Source: JBDRDI01 sp043820875 (GTDB lineage: Bacteria; Patescibacteriota; Patescibacteriia; Patescibacteriales; UBA12075). Taken from it: 45,077 nucleotides of DNA. The stretch lies in the NCBI GenBank assembly GCA_043820875.1, contig JBDRDI010000004.1, positions 1-45,077 of the forward strand. Direction: 5' to 3'. Each line of letters starts with the position of its first letter. Within the stretch, counting starts at the first letter, position 1. The notes below the pieces were generated by a model that was given only the letters and a program-made list of their open reading frames with translations, did not search any database and was not told where the DNA came from. The position numbers were made by a program, and so were the translations under genes. Shown in pieces: positions 32,801 through 40,407 of this stretch.

Positions 32801-33507
32801 CAGCAACCGCGGCTCGCACCATTGAGCTCGCGATTTCCAGCACCACGGATTATACTGTGAAAGCTTTGGGAGTTGCAACAGGCGATGTGGAACTAGACAA
32901 TGGCGTAGCTAGCAGCACAAATACCAACGTTTCAACAATCGTAGGTGCGAAGGTATCTGCTGTATCCAGCGCTTTTGCCAATGGTTTGCTTGCAAATGGA
33001 ACAGCGAAGGACATCTTCAGCTTTAAGGTTACCGTCCCTGCTTCCGACAATGCTGACTATGACGGATCTAACTTGGGCGTGAAGCTTGCTACAACCACAT
33101 TTACTGTGGCTTCTTCAGCTGACGTTGTATTAGCAACATTCAAACTTGAAAGAGTTGGCGGCGCGGATGGAGAGCAAGACGCTCTTTATCACCTCGCTGA
33201 CGATGATGCAGCCACAGTGGTTGACGTATCTGCAGGCACATTTAAGATCAACTTCCCTGAAACTTACAGCGACACGGATTCTGATTTAACAATCAGACCG
33301 GGAGAAACTGCTGAATATGTAGTGAAAGCTACAGTTAGCGGAGTTGGCGCAAATGATTCATTGCAGGTGACCATGGAAGGCTTAACAGCTAACTTAAATT
33401 ACACTCACAACACTGGTTCAGCCGGTTCAGACACTGCTGATATTTCAGCTGTCTACACATTACTACCTGGTATAACCTATGTTAGAGGCGGTTCATTAAC
33501 TAACTAA
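29851..33507 (+). CDS. Putative S-layer / major surface protein
   Basis: 1218 residues. A clear Sec signal peptide (MKKLRKIFTVSVMAVTVMSM, cleavage near the AEA-AQA at residues 28-33) is followed by three related modules over about 33-220 (LVKLATNSAVYYLGADSKKHVFPN, LITSPDEAIVYAVEADSTLRSI, LIKTADSPDVYYVDAAGLARKF), the N-terminal unit seen in Patescibacteria surface proteins. About 950 residues of repeated beta-sandwich domains rich in Thr, Ser, Asp and Ala then run to the C-terminus. There are no cysteines in the repeats that I noticed and no membrane anchor. GC content and codon choice are stronger than in neighbouring genes, consistent with high expression. A strong terminator follows. The S-layer role is inferred from architecture, size and setting. 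Confidence 0.75.
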   Translation: MKKLRKIFTVSVMAVTVMSMSMIVAPAAEAAQAGDLVKLATNSAVYYLGADSKKHVFPNEATYFTWYSDWSGIQVVSQSELDEFARGGNVTVRPGTRLITSPDEAIVYAVEADSTLRSIVSAENAINLWGADWAKNVIDIVPSFMSNYVTGSPLSLGQYPEGSLIKTADSPDVYYVDAAGLARKFASAAAFLANNLKWDDIVTAAAIPAAGTMINSEETAISTIQFGAGTGIDVGAGSGLTVVLSGDTPSSVSIPSGGTLVPFMRINLTAASDGDVTVKSIKLVRVGTGATTDFTGGYLYDGDTRLTTIKSVNSSTHELSFSGLSYVVPAGATKILTVRMSGATGDKSGNHAFRIVSASDITTNGATISGSFPIQSNTMTFSTVDAATVTLTASDDLPDVKVGEQQSGILDFDIENNAYEVVNIYSIKLKQNGTASDGDLNNFSLELDGVKVVEGVSMVSKYVTFMLDEPVAIKKSKKITAVVRADVITGVTKTVQLYLNNIADIDARGSAYGDHYSATVTNTSLNTTYADDVTIDGAAINVSFDGPQAADVKDNNDDMLLANFKIKADTEDVEISTMRIVVTMDSSDADDILDNVEMVDDVNGVSYSVADNTSASVTQNYDFENVSLKSGIQYTFKIRGDVPDAATVGQSYTASIDFGSNFTATYVNSDEAVTAADDISSQTLTGKTMTVAEPTVTFAKVTTSAATYVENSDKVLLYKGKITANGVSDLKLSKVNFTATLGAGYLDDYFERLYLYTVADDLAVTPLATVTSLADVTAASFSGFNLTIPKGTSNGVEIVVRGDVKNDPTANTVKLAWTYGGATTTLFTVKDADNDALTYTSPSDSQYTISSTVGQTSTIAALGTYTVAVDTDFTGLNANQNVLAGTSALVGRLKLTAAKEDVKIEDITLINLTGDADADDISALKLYSDSAMTTLLGSATLDSSRRATFEDINVEVPTTGITYWYVGADLAGIDYSDSPASDSTATAARTIELAISSTTDYTVKALGVATGDVELDNGVASSTNTNVSTIVGAKVSAVSSAFANGLLANGTAKDIFSFKVTVPASDNADYDGSNLGVKLATTTFTVASSADVVLATFKLERVGGADGEQDALYHLADDDAATVVDVSAGTFKINFPETYSDTDSDLTIRPGETAEYVVKATVSGVGANDSLQVTMEGLTANLNYTHNTGSAGSDTADISAVYTLLPGITYVRGGSLTN

Positions 33508-33547
33508 TTTAGTTAATAACACATTGTATCAATTAGGTTAGATACAT

Positions 33548-33595
33548 AAAAACATTTCCCCCTTCCGCAATGCGCGGGAGGGGGAATGTTTTTTT
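33548..33595 (+). terminator. Strong intrinsic terminator of the S-layer gene
   Basis: AAAAACATT(T)CCCCCTTCCGC and GCGGGAGGGGGAATGTTTTTTT form a long GC-rich stem with one bulge and the loop AATGC-type, ending in a T run at 33589-33595. Confidence 0.85.
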
Positions 33596-33614
33596 GCCCT
33601 CACCCCCAGCACCT

Positions 33615-33646
33615 CTCCCATTGCGATGGGAGATGGGAGTTTTTTG
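33615..33646. terminator. REP-like hairpin with T tract
   Basis: CTCCCAT (33615-33621), loop TGCG, ATGGGAG (33626-33632), a second ATGGGAG (33633-33639), then seven T (33640-33646). With CCCTCACCCCC just upstream it resembles the widespread CCCTCACCC/CTCTCCC extragenic palindromes. Confidence 0.6.
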
Positions 33647-33766
33647 TTTTGTCTCGGCATAGTCTCTCCGCAGAGGACTCTGCCGTTCTGCGTCAACGCG
33701 TCGTAGTACCCCGCGGGGAGACTACGACGGGACAAAAAAAGGAGACTACGACTGGGACAAAAAAAT
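33647..33766. repeat. MITE-like element with 25-base inverted ends and a tandem repeat
   Basis: Left arm 33647-33671 (TTTTGTCTCGGC...TCTCTCCGC) and right arm 33713-33737 match as inverted repeats at 21 of 25 positions. Inside is a palindrome TCGTAGT-CCCCGCGGGG-ACTACGA (33701-33727). The right end is repeated in tandem: GGAGACTACGAC(T)GGGACAAAAAAA at 33717-33740 and 33741-33765. No open frame of interest is inside. Confidence 0.55.
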
Positions 33767-33772
33767 ATTTTT

Positions 33773-33800
33773 TTGTTATAAACCGCATTCATGCTATAAT
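33773..33800 (+). promoter_or_regulatory. Promoter of the PA14 surface-protein gene
   Basis: TTGTTA (33773-33778), 16-base spacer, TGCTATAAT with TATAAT at 33795-33800. Leader of about 30 A/T-rich bases. The TGCTATAATATAAT core is the same as in the promoter at 19101-19129. Confidence 0.6.
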
Positions 33801-33837
33801 ATAATCATAATAATTAATAAAAATTTATAAGAAAAAT

Positions 33838-34830
33838 ATGAATAAGAAATATTTTATTATTTTTATATTGACTTTATTATTGGCGCCTTGTTATTATGTC
33901 CAAGCTGAAACAACGGATTTATCCGCGCGCCTTAAAGGCACGATTTTATTGCAAGTTGAATCGCACGGCGAGGCCTGGTATGTTAATCCGGAAAATGAAG
34001 AGCGGTATTATCTTGGCCGTCCGGCTGACGCGTTTAATATCATGCGCGAATTGGGCCTCGGAATATCAAATAAAGATTTTGATTCTTTTGACCTTACAGC
34101 GCCAGCGCGCTTGGCCGGGAAAATTCTTTTGCGTGTTGAACAAAACGGCGAAGCATATTATGTTTATCCCAAGACTTTGAAAATGTATTATCTTGGCCGA
34201 CCATTGGATGCGTTTAATATAATGCGCGAATTAGGACTAGGCATCACTAACGAAAACTTGGCAGAAATAAATATTAAAGATGGATATGGAATTCCAGCAG
34301 CAGCGCCTGTCGCGGAAGAAAATATTGGTGTTGACCCTTCGGCAAGTTCAGGGCAGGCGGAAGAAGTCGCTACAAGTACTGAAGAAAATATTGAAACAAC
34401 CTCAACCACCACAAACGAAGCGGAAATTGAGACAGCCACCAGTACCGAATATATAGCCCAATATTTTCCGCTGGAAGAATTAAGAGGTGGGGTGGCAGTG
34501 GAAAGAAAAGAATATTTTACAAATGGCGTTGATGTTGACTGGGGCGTGGGAGGACCGGAAGGATTGGGTAAAATTGATCGATTTTCAGTCCGCTTTATTG
34601 GCACGGAAAATTTCGACGAAGGTCAATATAAATTCACGGCTGTTTTTAATGACGCCATAAAAGTTTATCTTGACGGTGGACTGATCATGCAATCTTGGAA
34701 AGAAAATAATGTTGACAGAACATTAAACGCCACAAAAGATTTAACCGCCGGCGAACACGAGATAAGAATAGACTATTATGAATATCATGCTGAAGCAAGA
34801 GTGAAACTAAGTTGGGAAAAAATAGAATAA
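33838..34830 (+). CDS. Exported surface protein with two YYLGRPADAF modules and a PA14 domain
   Basis: 330 residues. The signal peptide is residues 1-21. Two tandem ~50-residue modules (LKGTILLQVESHGEAWYVNPENEERYYLGRPADAFNIMRELGLGI and LAGKILLRVEQNGEAYYVYPKTLKMYYLGRPLDAFNIMRELGLGI) are nearly identical in layout and typical of Patescibacteria surface proteins. A Glu/Thr/Ser-rich linker follows (about 160-202). A PA14 domain makes up the last ~125 residues (YIAQYFPLEELRGG, VDVDWGVGGPEG, FSVRFIGTENFDEGQYKFTA, IKVYLDGGLIMQSWKE, GEHEIRIDYYEYHAEARVKLSW). PA14 domains bind sugars, suggesting attachment to surface glycans. The linker includes an in-frame copy of a REP-like repeat at 34335-34353. Confidence 0.85.
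   Translation: MNKKYFIIFILTLLLAPCYYVQAETTDLSARLKGTILLQVESHGEAWYVNPENEERYYLGRPADAFNIMRELGLGISNKDFDSFDLTAPARLAGKILLRVEQNGEAYYVYPKTLKMYYLGRPLDAFNIMRELGLGITNENLAEINIKDGYGIPAAAPVAEENIGVDPSASSGQAEEVATSTEENIETTSTTTNEAEIETATSTEYIAQYFPLEELRGGVAVERKEYFTNGVDVDWGVGGPEGLGKIDRFSVRFIGTENFDEGQYKFTAVFNDAIKVYLDGGLIMQSWKENNVDRTLNATKDLTAGEHEIRIDYYEYHAEARVKLSWEKIE
34335..34353. repeat. REP-like palindrome inside a coding sequence
   Basis: CCCTTCGGCAAGTTCAGGG is a variant of the very widespread extragenic repeat CCCTTCGACAAGCTCAGGG. Here it lies in frame and encodes part of the DPSASSGQAEE linker of the PA14 protein. Confidence 0.7.
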
Positions 34831-34838
34831 AATAATTT

Positions 34839-34867
34839 TTGACATTTAAAGTTTTGTATTGTAATAT
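34839..34867 (+). promoter_or_regulatory. Promoter of the surface-glycan operon at 34925
   Basis: TTGACA (34839-34844), 17-base spacer, TAATAT (34862-34867). The transcript would start near 34874 and have a ~50-base leader with a short AAAATTTTTAATTTTAAAAATT hairpin but no Shine-Dalgarno. Confidence 0.7.
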
Positions 34868-34924
34868 TTTAATTGTTCTAACGTTGTTAAGCTGAGTTTC
34901 AAAATTTTTAATTTTAAAAATTAT

Positions 34925-37180
34925 ATGTCTCAAAAAGTATATCTTCTTATATTAAAATCAGGAATCTATCTTTCTCTTATCTGCGTCTTTTTTGTGTTTA
35001 AAGACTTGTTATTCCCGTTCATTACCTCAAAGCAAATTTCTTTCAATATTTTGATTGAGATATTATTGATATTTTGGGTTGGTTTTATTGTTAAATATCC
35101 GGAATATCGGCCAAAAGGATCATATATTTCTTTCGGGCTTCTGGCATTTTTTGCTGCTATTCTCGCCTCCTGTTTTGTGACCGTTGATTTTAATTTAAGT
35201 TTTTGGGGCGATATTGAAAGAATGCTCGGCATATTTCATTTGCTTCATTTTCTGGCTTATTACTTCATCATTATCACTGTTTTGCGGAGCGAAGAAGATT
35301 GGAAAATATTTTTTATTTTTTCTATTATTTGCGCGACCTTAATCAGTTTGATCGGCATAGGCAAAGAAACACATAGCCAAATCGGCAACACCGCCTATGT
35401 GAGCGCATACTTAATATTCAACATTTATTTTTCTTTACTCTTATTTTTCCGCGAAAAGAATAATAATTTGAAATGGCTTTATTTGATTCCAATTCCCATC
35501 ATGCTTTTGTCTTTCAACAAGGCGGATACGACCGGAGCTTATGTCGGCTTGGGGCTCAGTATAATTGTGATGTTGTTTTTATACGCGGTTTTATCCGCGA
35601 ATAAAAAGTTGAAAATATCCGCCATCGCTATTGCCGTGGCGCTGGTTGTCTTAACCGGTGTTATGTTCGCGAATAAGAATAGCGAATTTGTGCGGAATGC
35701 GCCGGTTTTATCTTCATTGAGTGAAATAGATTTTCAAAAAAATACTTTTCAGACTCGTTTGATATCTTGGAGAGCGGCTTTCAAAGATTTTAAAACGCAT
35801 CCGATTCTCGGTACCGGTTATGGGAATTACGCCATTGTTTTTGACAAATATTTTGAGCCCCAATTTTATAATTATACGCGCAGTGAAACTTATTTTGACC
35901 GAGCGCACAATAATTTAATTGATATTGCTTCCACCACCGGTCTGCTGGGACTTTTAACTTATCTGTCTATATTCGTGGCAGCGGCTTTTTATCTTGTCAA
36001 TGGGTATCTGGAAAAAAAGATCGGTACGCATGAATTTATTATGCTTTTTTGTTTGTTTACGGCTTATTTTATTCAAAATTTGGCTGTCTTTGACGCTTTT
36101 GTCACTTATATGGCACTCATGGCGGTTTTGGGATATATCTATTGGCTTTATGGCGAAGGAGCAAAAGATGATTATGAAATTCAAATTCAAAATCCCAAAT
36201 ATAGAAGATCTGATAATAGTTATTTTGATAATAGTTTAATAGAGGGCGTGAAAGATCGGCCGATGGAAAACAAGGAAACATATTTTTTAATCATCGCCGG
36301 CATAATTTTTTTGACTATTGTTTATCAATACAATATCAAGCCATTGAAGATGTTAAAGTTGACCATTGATGGGCAAATGGCTTTTGCGAAAAATGATATT
36401 GAAGAAGCAGAAGATGTTTACAAGAAAGCTTTGAGTATAAATACACCCTTGGATCGTGATTCTCGGTCCAGCTTTGTCCGTACATTGGCGGAAAGAACCG
36501 AAATGCTTGACAAACTGAGTAAAGAAAGACGAAATGAAATTTTGGATTATACTATTTTTTTAGCTGATGAAAATATTAAATATAATCCGCAAGACAGCAT
36601 GAATCAAATGATTTTGGCGCAAATACTTGATATTGCGGCAAGTTATAATCGAGATGATGCCATAAAATTTGAATTTTATTCCAACAGGGCGTTGGAAGCG
36701 ATTGAAAATTCCGTTGCGGCAAGCCCGGGAAGAATCCCGATTTATTTTCAAAAAGCGCAAATTCTGGCCAACCGAGGCGAAAAAGAAAAATCCGTTGAAA
36801 CTTTGCAATACGCGGTGAGTCTGAATGAAATTTATTTTGACAGCTATTGTTATCTTGGTCGGGCATACTTGATTTCAAATCAAGAAAAAGAGTCTTATAA
36901 TAGTTATAGCCAGTGCCTTGATTTGGGCGGAGTAAATATGTTGACGGCGGATACAATAAAATACTTAATCAATTATTATTCGGAGAATAAAGATCTTGAA
37001 AGAATGACCATTCTTTTTGAAAATTTGGTAAAAAAAGAACCGAACGTGACAGACAATTGGATAAAAATCGCCGTGCTTTATAAAATGAAAGGTGATATGA
37101 AAAAAGCAGAAGAGGCGGTTGCCAAAGCCGTGGAACTTGACCCGAATATTGCAAAATATGCGGAAGACTTTTTGAAATAA
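34925..37180 (+). CDS. O-antigen ligase-like membrane protein with C-terminal TPR domain
   Basis: 751 residues. About 12 helices occupy residues 5-460. The ligase/Wzy_C signature is RLISWRAAFKDFKTHPILGTGYGNY (278-302) followed by RAHNNLIDIASTTGLLGLLTYL (326-347), with H328 in the periplasmic-loop position required in WaaL/PglL enzymes. After the last helix the remaining ~280 residues form TPR-like repeats (QMAFAKNDIEEAEDVYKKALSIN, KAQILANRGEKEKSVETLQYAV, YKMKGDMKKAEEAVAKAVELDP). Such proteins transfer or polymerise lipid-linked glycans onto protein or lipid. The position next to the S-layer and PA14 genes suggests glycosylation of surface proteins, as in PglL/PilO-type O-oligosaccharyltransferases. 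First gene of a four-gene operon. Confidence 0.8.
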   Translation: MSQKVYLLILKSGIYLSLICVFFVFKDLLFPFITSKQISFNILIEILLIFWVGFIVKYPEYRPKGSYISFGLLAFFAAILASCFVTVDFNLSFWGDIERMLGIFHLLHFLAYYFIIITVLRSEEDWKIFFIFSIICATLISLIGIGKETHSQIGNTAYVSAYLIFNIYFSLLLFFREKNNNLKWLYLIPIPIMLLSFNKADTTGAYVGLGLSIIVMLFLYAVLSANKKLKISAIAIAVALVVLTGVMFANKNSEFVRNAPVLSSLSEIDFQKNTFQTRLISWRAAFKDFKTHPILGTGYGNYAIVFDKYFEPQFYNYTRSETYFDRAHNNLIDIASTTGLLGLLTYLSIFVAAAFYLVNGYLEKKIGTHEFIMLFCLFTAYFIQNLAVFDAFVTYMALMAVLGYIYWLYGEGAKDDYEIQIQNPKYRRSDNSYFDNSLIEGVKDRPMENKETYFLIIAGIIFLTIVYQYNIKPLKMLKLTIDGQMAFAKNDIEEAEDVYKKALSINTPLDRDSRSSFVRTLAERTEMLDKLSKERRNEILDYTIFLADENIKYNPQDSMNQMILAQILDIAASYNRDDAIKFEFYSNRALEAIENSVAASPGRIPIYFQKAQILANRGEKEKSVETLQYAVSLNEIYFDSYCYLGRAYLISNQEKESYNSYSQCLDLGGVNMLTADTIKYLINYYSENKDLERMTILFENLVKKEPNVTDNWIKIAVLYKMKGDMKKAEEAVAKAVELDPNIAKYAEDFLK

Positions 37181-37181
37181 T

Positions 37182-37520
37182 ATGGAAGAAGCGCGCCAAA
37201 AAAAATATGTTTGGACATTGATTATTGCCGTGGCTTTGTTTTTGTCAATTTTCTTTTCAATAAAAATTTATCAAATAAAAGATTTATTTTTGAACTCTTC
37301 TGTTCGCACCAACGCCATAGAAGCGAACATGGCTTTGCGGGAAATTTACGGGCTGGCCGCCACTGATTTATCTTTGCGAAAAATTGAAAAACGCGATAAA
37401 CGCGATATTTTTTATTTTGATTATTATTATCATGGATCAGAAAAAGAATTCTTTGTGGCGGAAAAAAAGTTTAAAGTGGAATTTGAAGAAAATAAATTTG
37501 TAATGATTGAATCTTTATGA
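37182..37520 (+). CDS. Small single-pass membrane protein, unknown
   Basis: 112 residues: a basic N-terminus, one helix (residues 10-30, WTLIIAVALFLSIFFSIKIYQ), then an ~80-residue mixed alpha/beta domain (EANMALREIYGLAATDLSLRK, KRDIFYFDYYYHGSEKEFFVAEKKFKVEFEENKF) probably outside the membrane. No family recognised. It starts 1 base after the ligase-like gene and overlaps the next glycosyltransferase gene by 4 bases, so it is likely made in stoichiometry with them, perhaps as an accessory subunit. Confidence 0.7.
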   Translation: MEEARQKKYVWTLIIAVALFLSIFFSIKIYQIKDLFLNSSVRTNAIEANMALREIYGLAATDLSLRKIEKRDKRDIFYFDYYYHGSEKEFFVAEKKFKVEFEENKFVMIESL

Positions 37521-38851
37521 AAAGTAAATATTTGTTAATTATTATAATCGTTTTGGCGGCCGTTTTGAGGTTCTATAATTTGGGCCTTGGCGATCTGAAC
37601 ACTGACGAAGCCAAAACCGCCTTGGGTGTGGATTTTCCTCATTCTTTTGTACTGCCCGGAATTTCGGTCGCAAGCCAAAATTTATTTGGCGCAAGTGAAA
37701 CTGCGGCGCGTCTTCCATTTGCCGCGATAGGAGTTTTGGGAGTTTTTCTTTTTTATTTTTTGGGAAAAGAAATTAAAGATAAGAATTTTGGATTGATTAT
37801 GGCAGCGTTGGCCATGATTCTACCGGGTAGTATAATTTTTTCGCGTAGCGCCTATCTGGATGTTCCGCTGGTTGTCAGTTGGATTTTGATTTTATTTTTT
37901 TGGATTAAATGCGAAAGAGAAGAGAGCGCCCTGAATATTTTTCTTCTTTTTTTGGCGCTTCTCGTTTCCCCGTGGATGAAAATTCAAGCCGTTTATCTTT
38001 TTGTTGTTTTGTTTATTTGTCTATTTATAAACACGAGAGGACTTGTTTGGCGCGATAAGAAGTTTTTTTTATTGCCACTTGCCTTCATTCCTTTTTGTCT
38101 TTATTTTTTAAGCGAGCCACAACAGATTTATGACATGAAAAGATATGTGAATGACTTTGTCGGATTGAAAGGACTGGAAGCTATGTTGAATAATCTATGG
38201 AATTCGTATGGAATATTATTTTTTGGCGCCATGACCGGAATTTTTTTGGCAATCAAGAAAAATCGTGATATGAAGAATAATATTAATTATTTAATGTTTA
38301 TATTTTTTATTGTGATTATTTTGGCTTTTATTTTTACTTCCAAGTCTTTTTACAGCTATATTATGCTGGATATTCCGTTGGTTTATTTTTGCGCTTTGCT
38401 TTTTGAAAAAATAAAAGAAAACAAATTCGCAAAAAATATTTTTTATGCCATGGTAATTTTAAATTCAATAATAATTTTGTTTTATTTTAATAACTTTACT
38501 TTTAATCCCTGTATTCAAAATCCATTGTTGTGTCGCTGGCAAGAAAACGCCGTTGATATAAACGAAAAAATCGCGGAAATTTCAGAACCGCGCCTCGTGT
38601 ATCTTGAGCCCTATCAAGGTTTTACGGATAAATGGTATATTAAATATGAAACTAAAAAATTGGATCAATTGTTATCAAATAAAGATATAATAAACAATAC
38701 TAACATTATAGCTATTATCGGTGGTGAAGAGGCGGTAGAAAAAAGAAGAGAGTTTTCCGCGCTTTTCTCAGACGATTTTTCTGTCTATGGCGTCAACAAT
38801 AAAGTAGGGGAAGAAACAATATTAATTTTTACCCATCAAATAAATGAATAA
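37517..38851 (+). CDS. ArnT/PMT-like (GT-C) glycosyltransferase
   Basis: 444 residues with about ten helices. The first loop contains LGLGDLNTDEAKTALGVDF, with D30-E31 in the position of the catalytic/metal-binding acid pair of the GT39/PMT and ArnT family. A later SRSAYLDVPLVVSW matches the second conserved region. These enzymes transfer sugars from polyprenyl phosphate carriers to protein or lipid on the outer face of the membrane. It overlaps both neighbours (4 and 8 bases) and so belongs to the same operon as the ligase-like protein. Likely part of S-layer or lipid glycosylation. The acceptor is unknown. Confidence 0.8.
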   Translation: MKSKYLLIIIIVLAAVLRFYNLGLGDLNTDEAKTALGVDFPHSFVLPGISVASQNLFGASETAARLPFAAIGVLGVFLFYFLGKEIKDKNFGLIMAALAMILPGSIIFSRSAYLDVPLVVSWILILFFWIKCEREESALNIFLLFLALLVSPWMKIQAVYLFVVLFICLFINTRGLVWRDKKFFLLPLAFIPFCLYFLSEPQQIYDMKRYVNDFVGLKGLEAMLNNLWNSYGILFFGAMTGIFLAIKKNRDMKNNINYLMFIFFIVIILAFIFTSKSFYSYIMLDIPLVYFCALLFEKIKENKFAKNIFYAMVILNSIIILFYFNNFTFNPCIQNPLLCRWQENAVDINEKIAEISEPRLVYLEPYQGFTDKWYIKYETKKLDQLLSNKDIINNTNIIAIIGGEEAVEKRREFSALFSDDFSVYGVNNKVGEETILIFTHQINE

Positions 38852-40343
38852 CGAAAAGAAAACAGCCATTATCATCGGCGCCGGGCCGGCCGGATTGACA
38901 GCCGCGTTGGAGTTGCTTGAGAAAACCGATATCAAGCCGATTGTGCTTGAAGAAGACAAGCAAACCGGCGGCATTGCCAAGACTTTGAATTTCAACGGCA
39001 ACTTGGTGGATATTGGCGGGCATCGTTTTTTTTCCAAATCTGATTTGATCATGAAAATGTGGGAGAATTTATTGCCATTTAAGGAAGACGGACCAGAAGT
39101 CGGAAAAGATGTGATGATTTTTCGAAACCGAAAATCAAGAATATATTTTTTAAAGAAATTTTTTGATTATCCTGTTAGTTTAAATTGGAACACTGTTAAA
39201 AATTTGGGAATATTTCGCATGATGAAAATCGGATTTAGCTACGTGAGGGCGGTGATATTTCCCATTCGTCCCGAGAAAAATTTGGAAGATTTTTTCATCA
39301 ACCGTTTTGGCCGAGAGCTTTATAAAACATTTTTTGAATTTTATACTGAAAAACTTTGGGGTCGTCTCTGTCGAGAAATCAGCGCCGAATGGGGCGCGCA
39401 AAGAGTAAAGGGTGTTTCCATTGCCAAGGCAATTATGGACAGTTTTAGAAAGAAATTTTTTAAAAGCGATATAAAACAGAAAAACATCGAAACTTCTTTG
39501 ATCGAACGTTTCTTATATCCAAAATATGGCCCTGGTCAGCTCTGGGAAAAAATGGCGGATATTATTAAAGAAAAAGGTGGGAAAATAATTTTGGGCCAGA
39601 GGGTGGTGGTCGTTAAGCATGAAAATAATAAAGTAACGGCGGTTGAAGCCGAAAATAATAATGGCGAACGCCGAATTTTTTCAGGCGATATTTTCTTCTC
39701 CACCATGCCTATTAAAGACTTGATCGCGTCCATGGGAGAAAACGTTCAAAGTGAAGTGCGAGAGGCCGCGTCCGGATTGGAATATCGCGACATGGTTTTG
39801 TCCGCCATGCTCCTTAAAAAAATAAATTTGCAAGAGAAAGACGGCGGAATGATTAAGGATAATTGGATTTACTTGCAAGAAAGAGAGATGCGCGCCGGCC
39901 GGATGCAGATCGGTAATAATTGGAGCCCATATTTGGTACGCGACAAAAATAAAGTGTGGATCAGTCTGGAATATTTTTGCGATGAAGGTGATGATTTTTG
40001 GCGCAAAAGCGACACGGAAATAAAAGAAGAAGCGGAAAAAGAATTGATTGAAAATAATATTATTAACAATAACGACTTAGAAGAGTGTTTTATCAAGAGG
40101 GTGTGCAAGGCCTATCCTGCTTATTTTGAAAATTATAAAAAGTTTCCGATTATAAAAAATTATATAGACAAATTTGAAAATCTTTTTTTAATCGGTCGAA
40201 ACGGAATGCATAAATATAATAATATGGATCACTCCATGATGACCGCCATCACAGCCGTAGACAATATAGTAAAGAACAGAAAAGACAAATCCAATATTTG
40301 GGATGTGAATACGGAAAAAGAGTATCATGAAGAGGGAAAATAA
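38844..40343 (+). CDS. FAD-dependent amine-oxidase/UDP-galactopyranose-mutase-like oxidoreductase
   Basis: 499 residues. N-terminal FAD-binding IIGAGPAGLTAALELLE (G12, G14, G17), then LEEDKQTGGIAKTL and GNLVDIGGHRFFSK, as in protoporphyrinogen-oxidase/amine-oxidase-like proteins and UDP-galactopyranose mutases. The C-terminal end NLFLIGRNGMHKYNNMDHSMMTAITAVDNI is the usual FAD-closing motif. Homologues of this group are often found in glycan loci of anaerobes and Patescibacteria. A redox-neutral sugar isomerisation or desaturation of a nucleotide or lipid-linked sugar is possible but not shown. It overlaps the glycosyltransferase gene by 8 bases and is followed by a terminator at 40371. Confidence 0.75.
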   Translation: MNNEKKTAIIIGAGPAGLTAALELLEKTDIKPIVLEEDKQTGGIAKTLNFNGNLVDIGGHRFFSKSDLIMKMWENLLPFKEDGPEVGKDVMIFRNRKSRIYFLKKFFDYPVSLNWNTVKNLGIFRMMKIGFSYVRAVIFPIRPEKNLEDFFINRFGRELYKTFFEFYTEKLWGRLCREISAEWGAQRVKGVSIAKAIMDSFRKKFFKSDIKQKNIETSLIERFLYPKYGPGQLWEKMADIIKEKGGKIILGQRVVVVKHENNKVTAVEAENNNGERRIFSGDIFFSTMPIKDLIASMGENVQSEVREAASGLEYRDMVLSAMLLKKINLQEKDGGMIKDNWIYLQEREMRAGRMQIGNNWSPYLVRDKNKVWISLEYFCDEGDDFWRKSDTEIKEEAEKELIENNIINNNDLEECFIKRVCKAYPAYFENYKKFPIIKNYIDKFENLFLIGRNGMHKYNNMDHSMMTAITAVDNIVKNRKDKSNIWDVNTEKEYHEEGK

Positions 40344-40370
40344 TTTATTATAAATAATAATTAACATAAT

Positions 40371-40406
40371 CTTCGCTTGGATAATAAGCGAAGTATTTAT
40401 TTTTTT
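40371..40406 (+). terminator. Intrinsic terminator of the surface-glycan operon
   Basis: CTTCGCTT (40371-40378), 7-base loop, AAGCGAAG (40386-40393), then TATTTATTTTTTTAT. The T run ends at the ATG of the next gene (40408), so either readthrough or internal initiation feeds that gene. Confidence 0.8.
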
Positions 40407-40407
40407 T

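Noticed and set aside
33538..33792. Open frame on the minus strand across the post-S-layer spacer
   Set aside because: It is made of the terminator, the REP-like hairpin and the MITE-like element; the predicted peptide (PSPIAMGEVLGVRAKKHSPSRALRKGE type) is a well-known by-product of such repeats.
34188..34604. 138-codon antisense frame in the PA14 protein gene
   Set aside because: Its CPELAEG segment is the known artefact of the REP-like repeat, and the strand carries no promoter.
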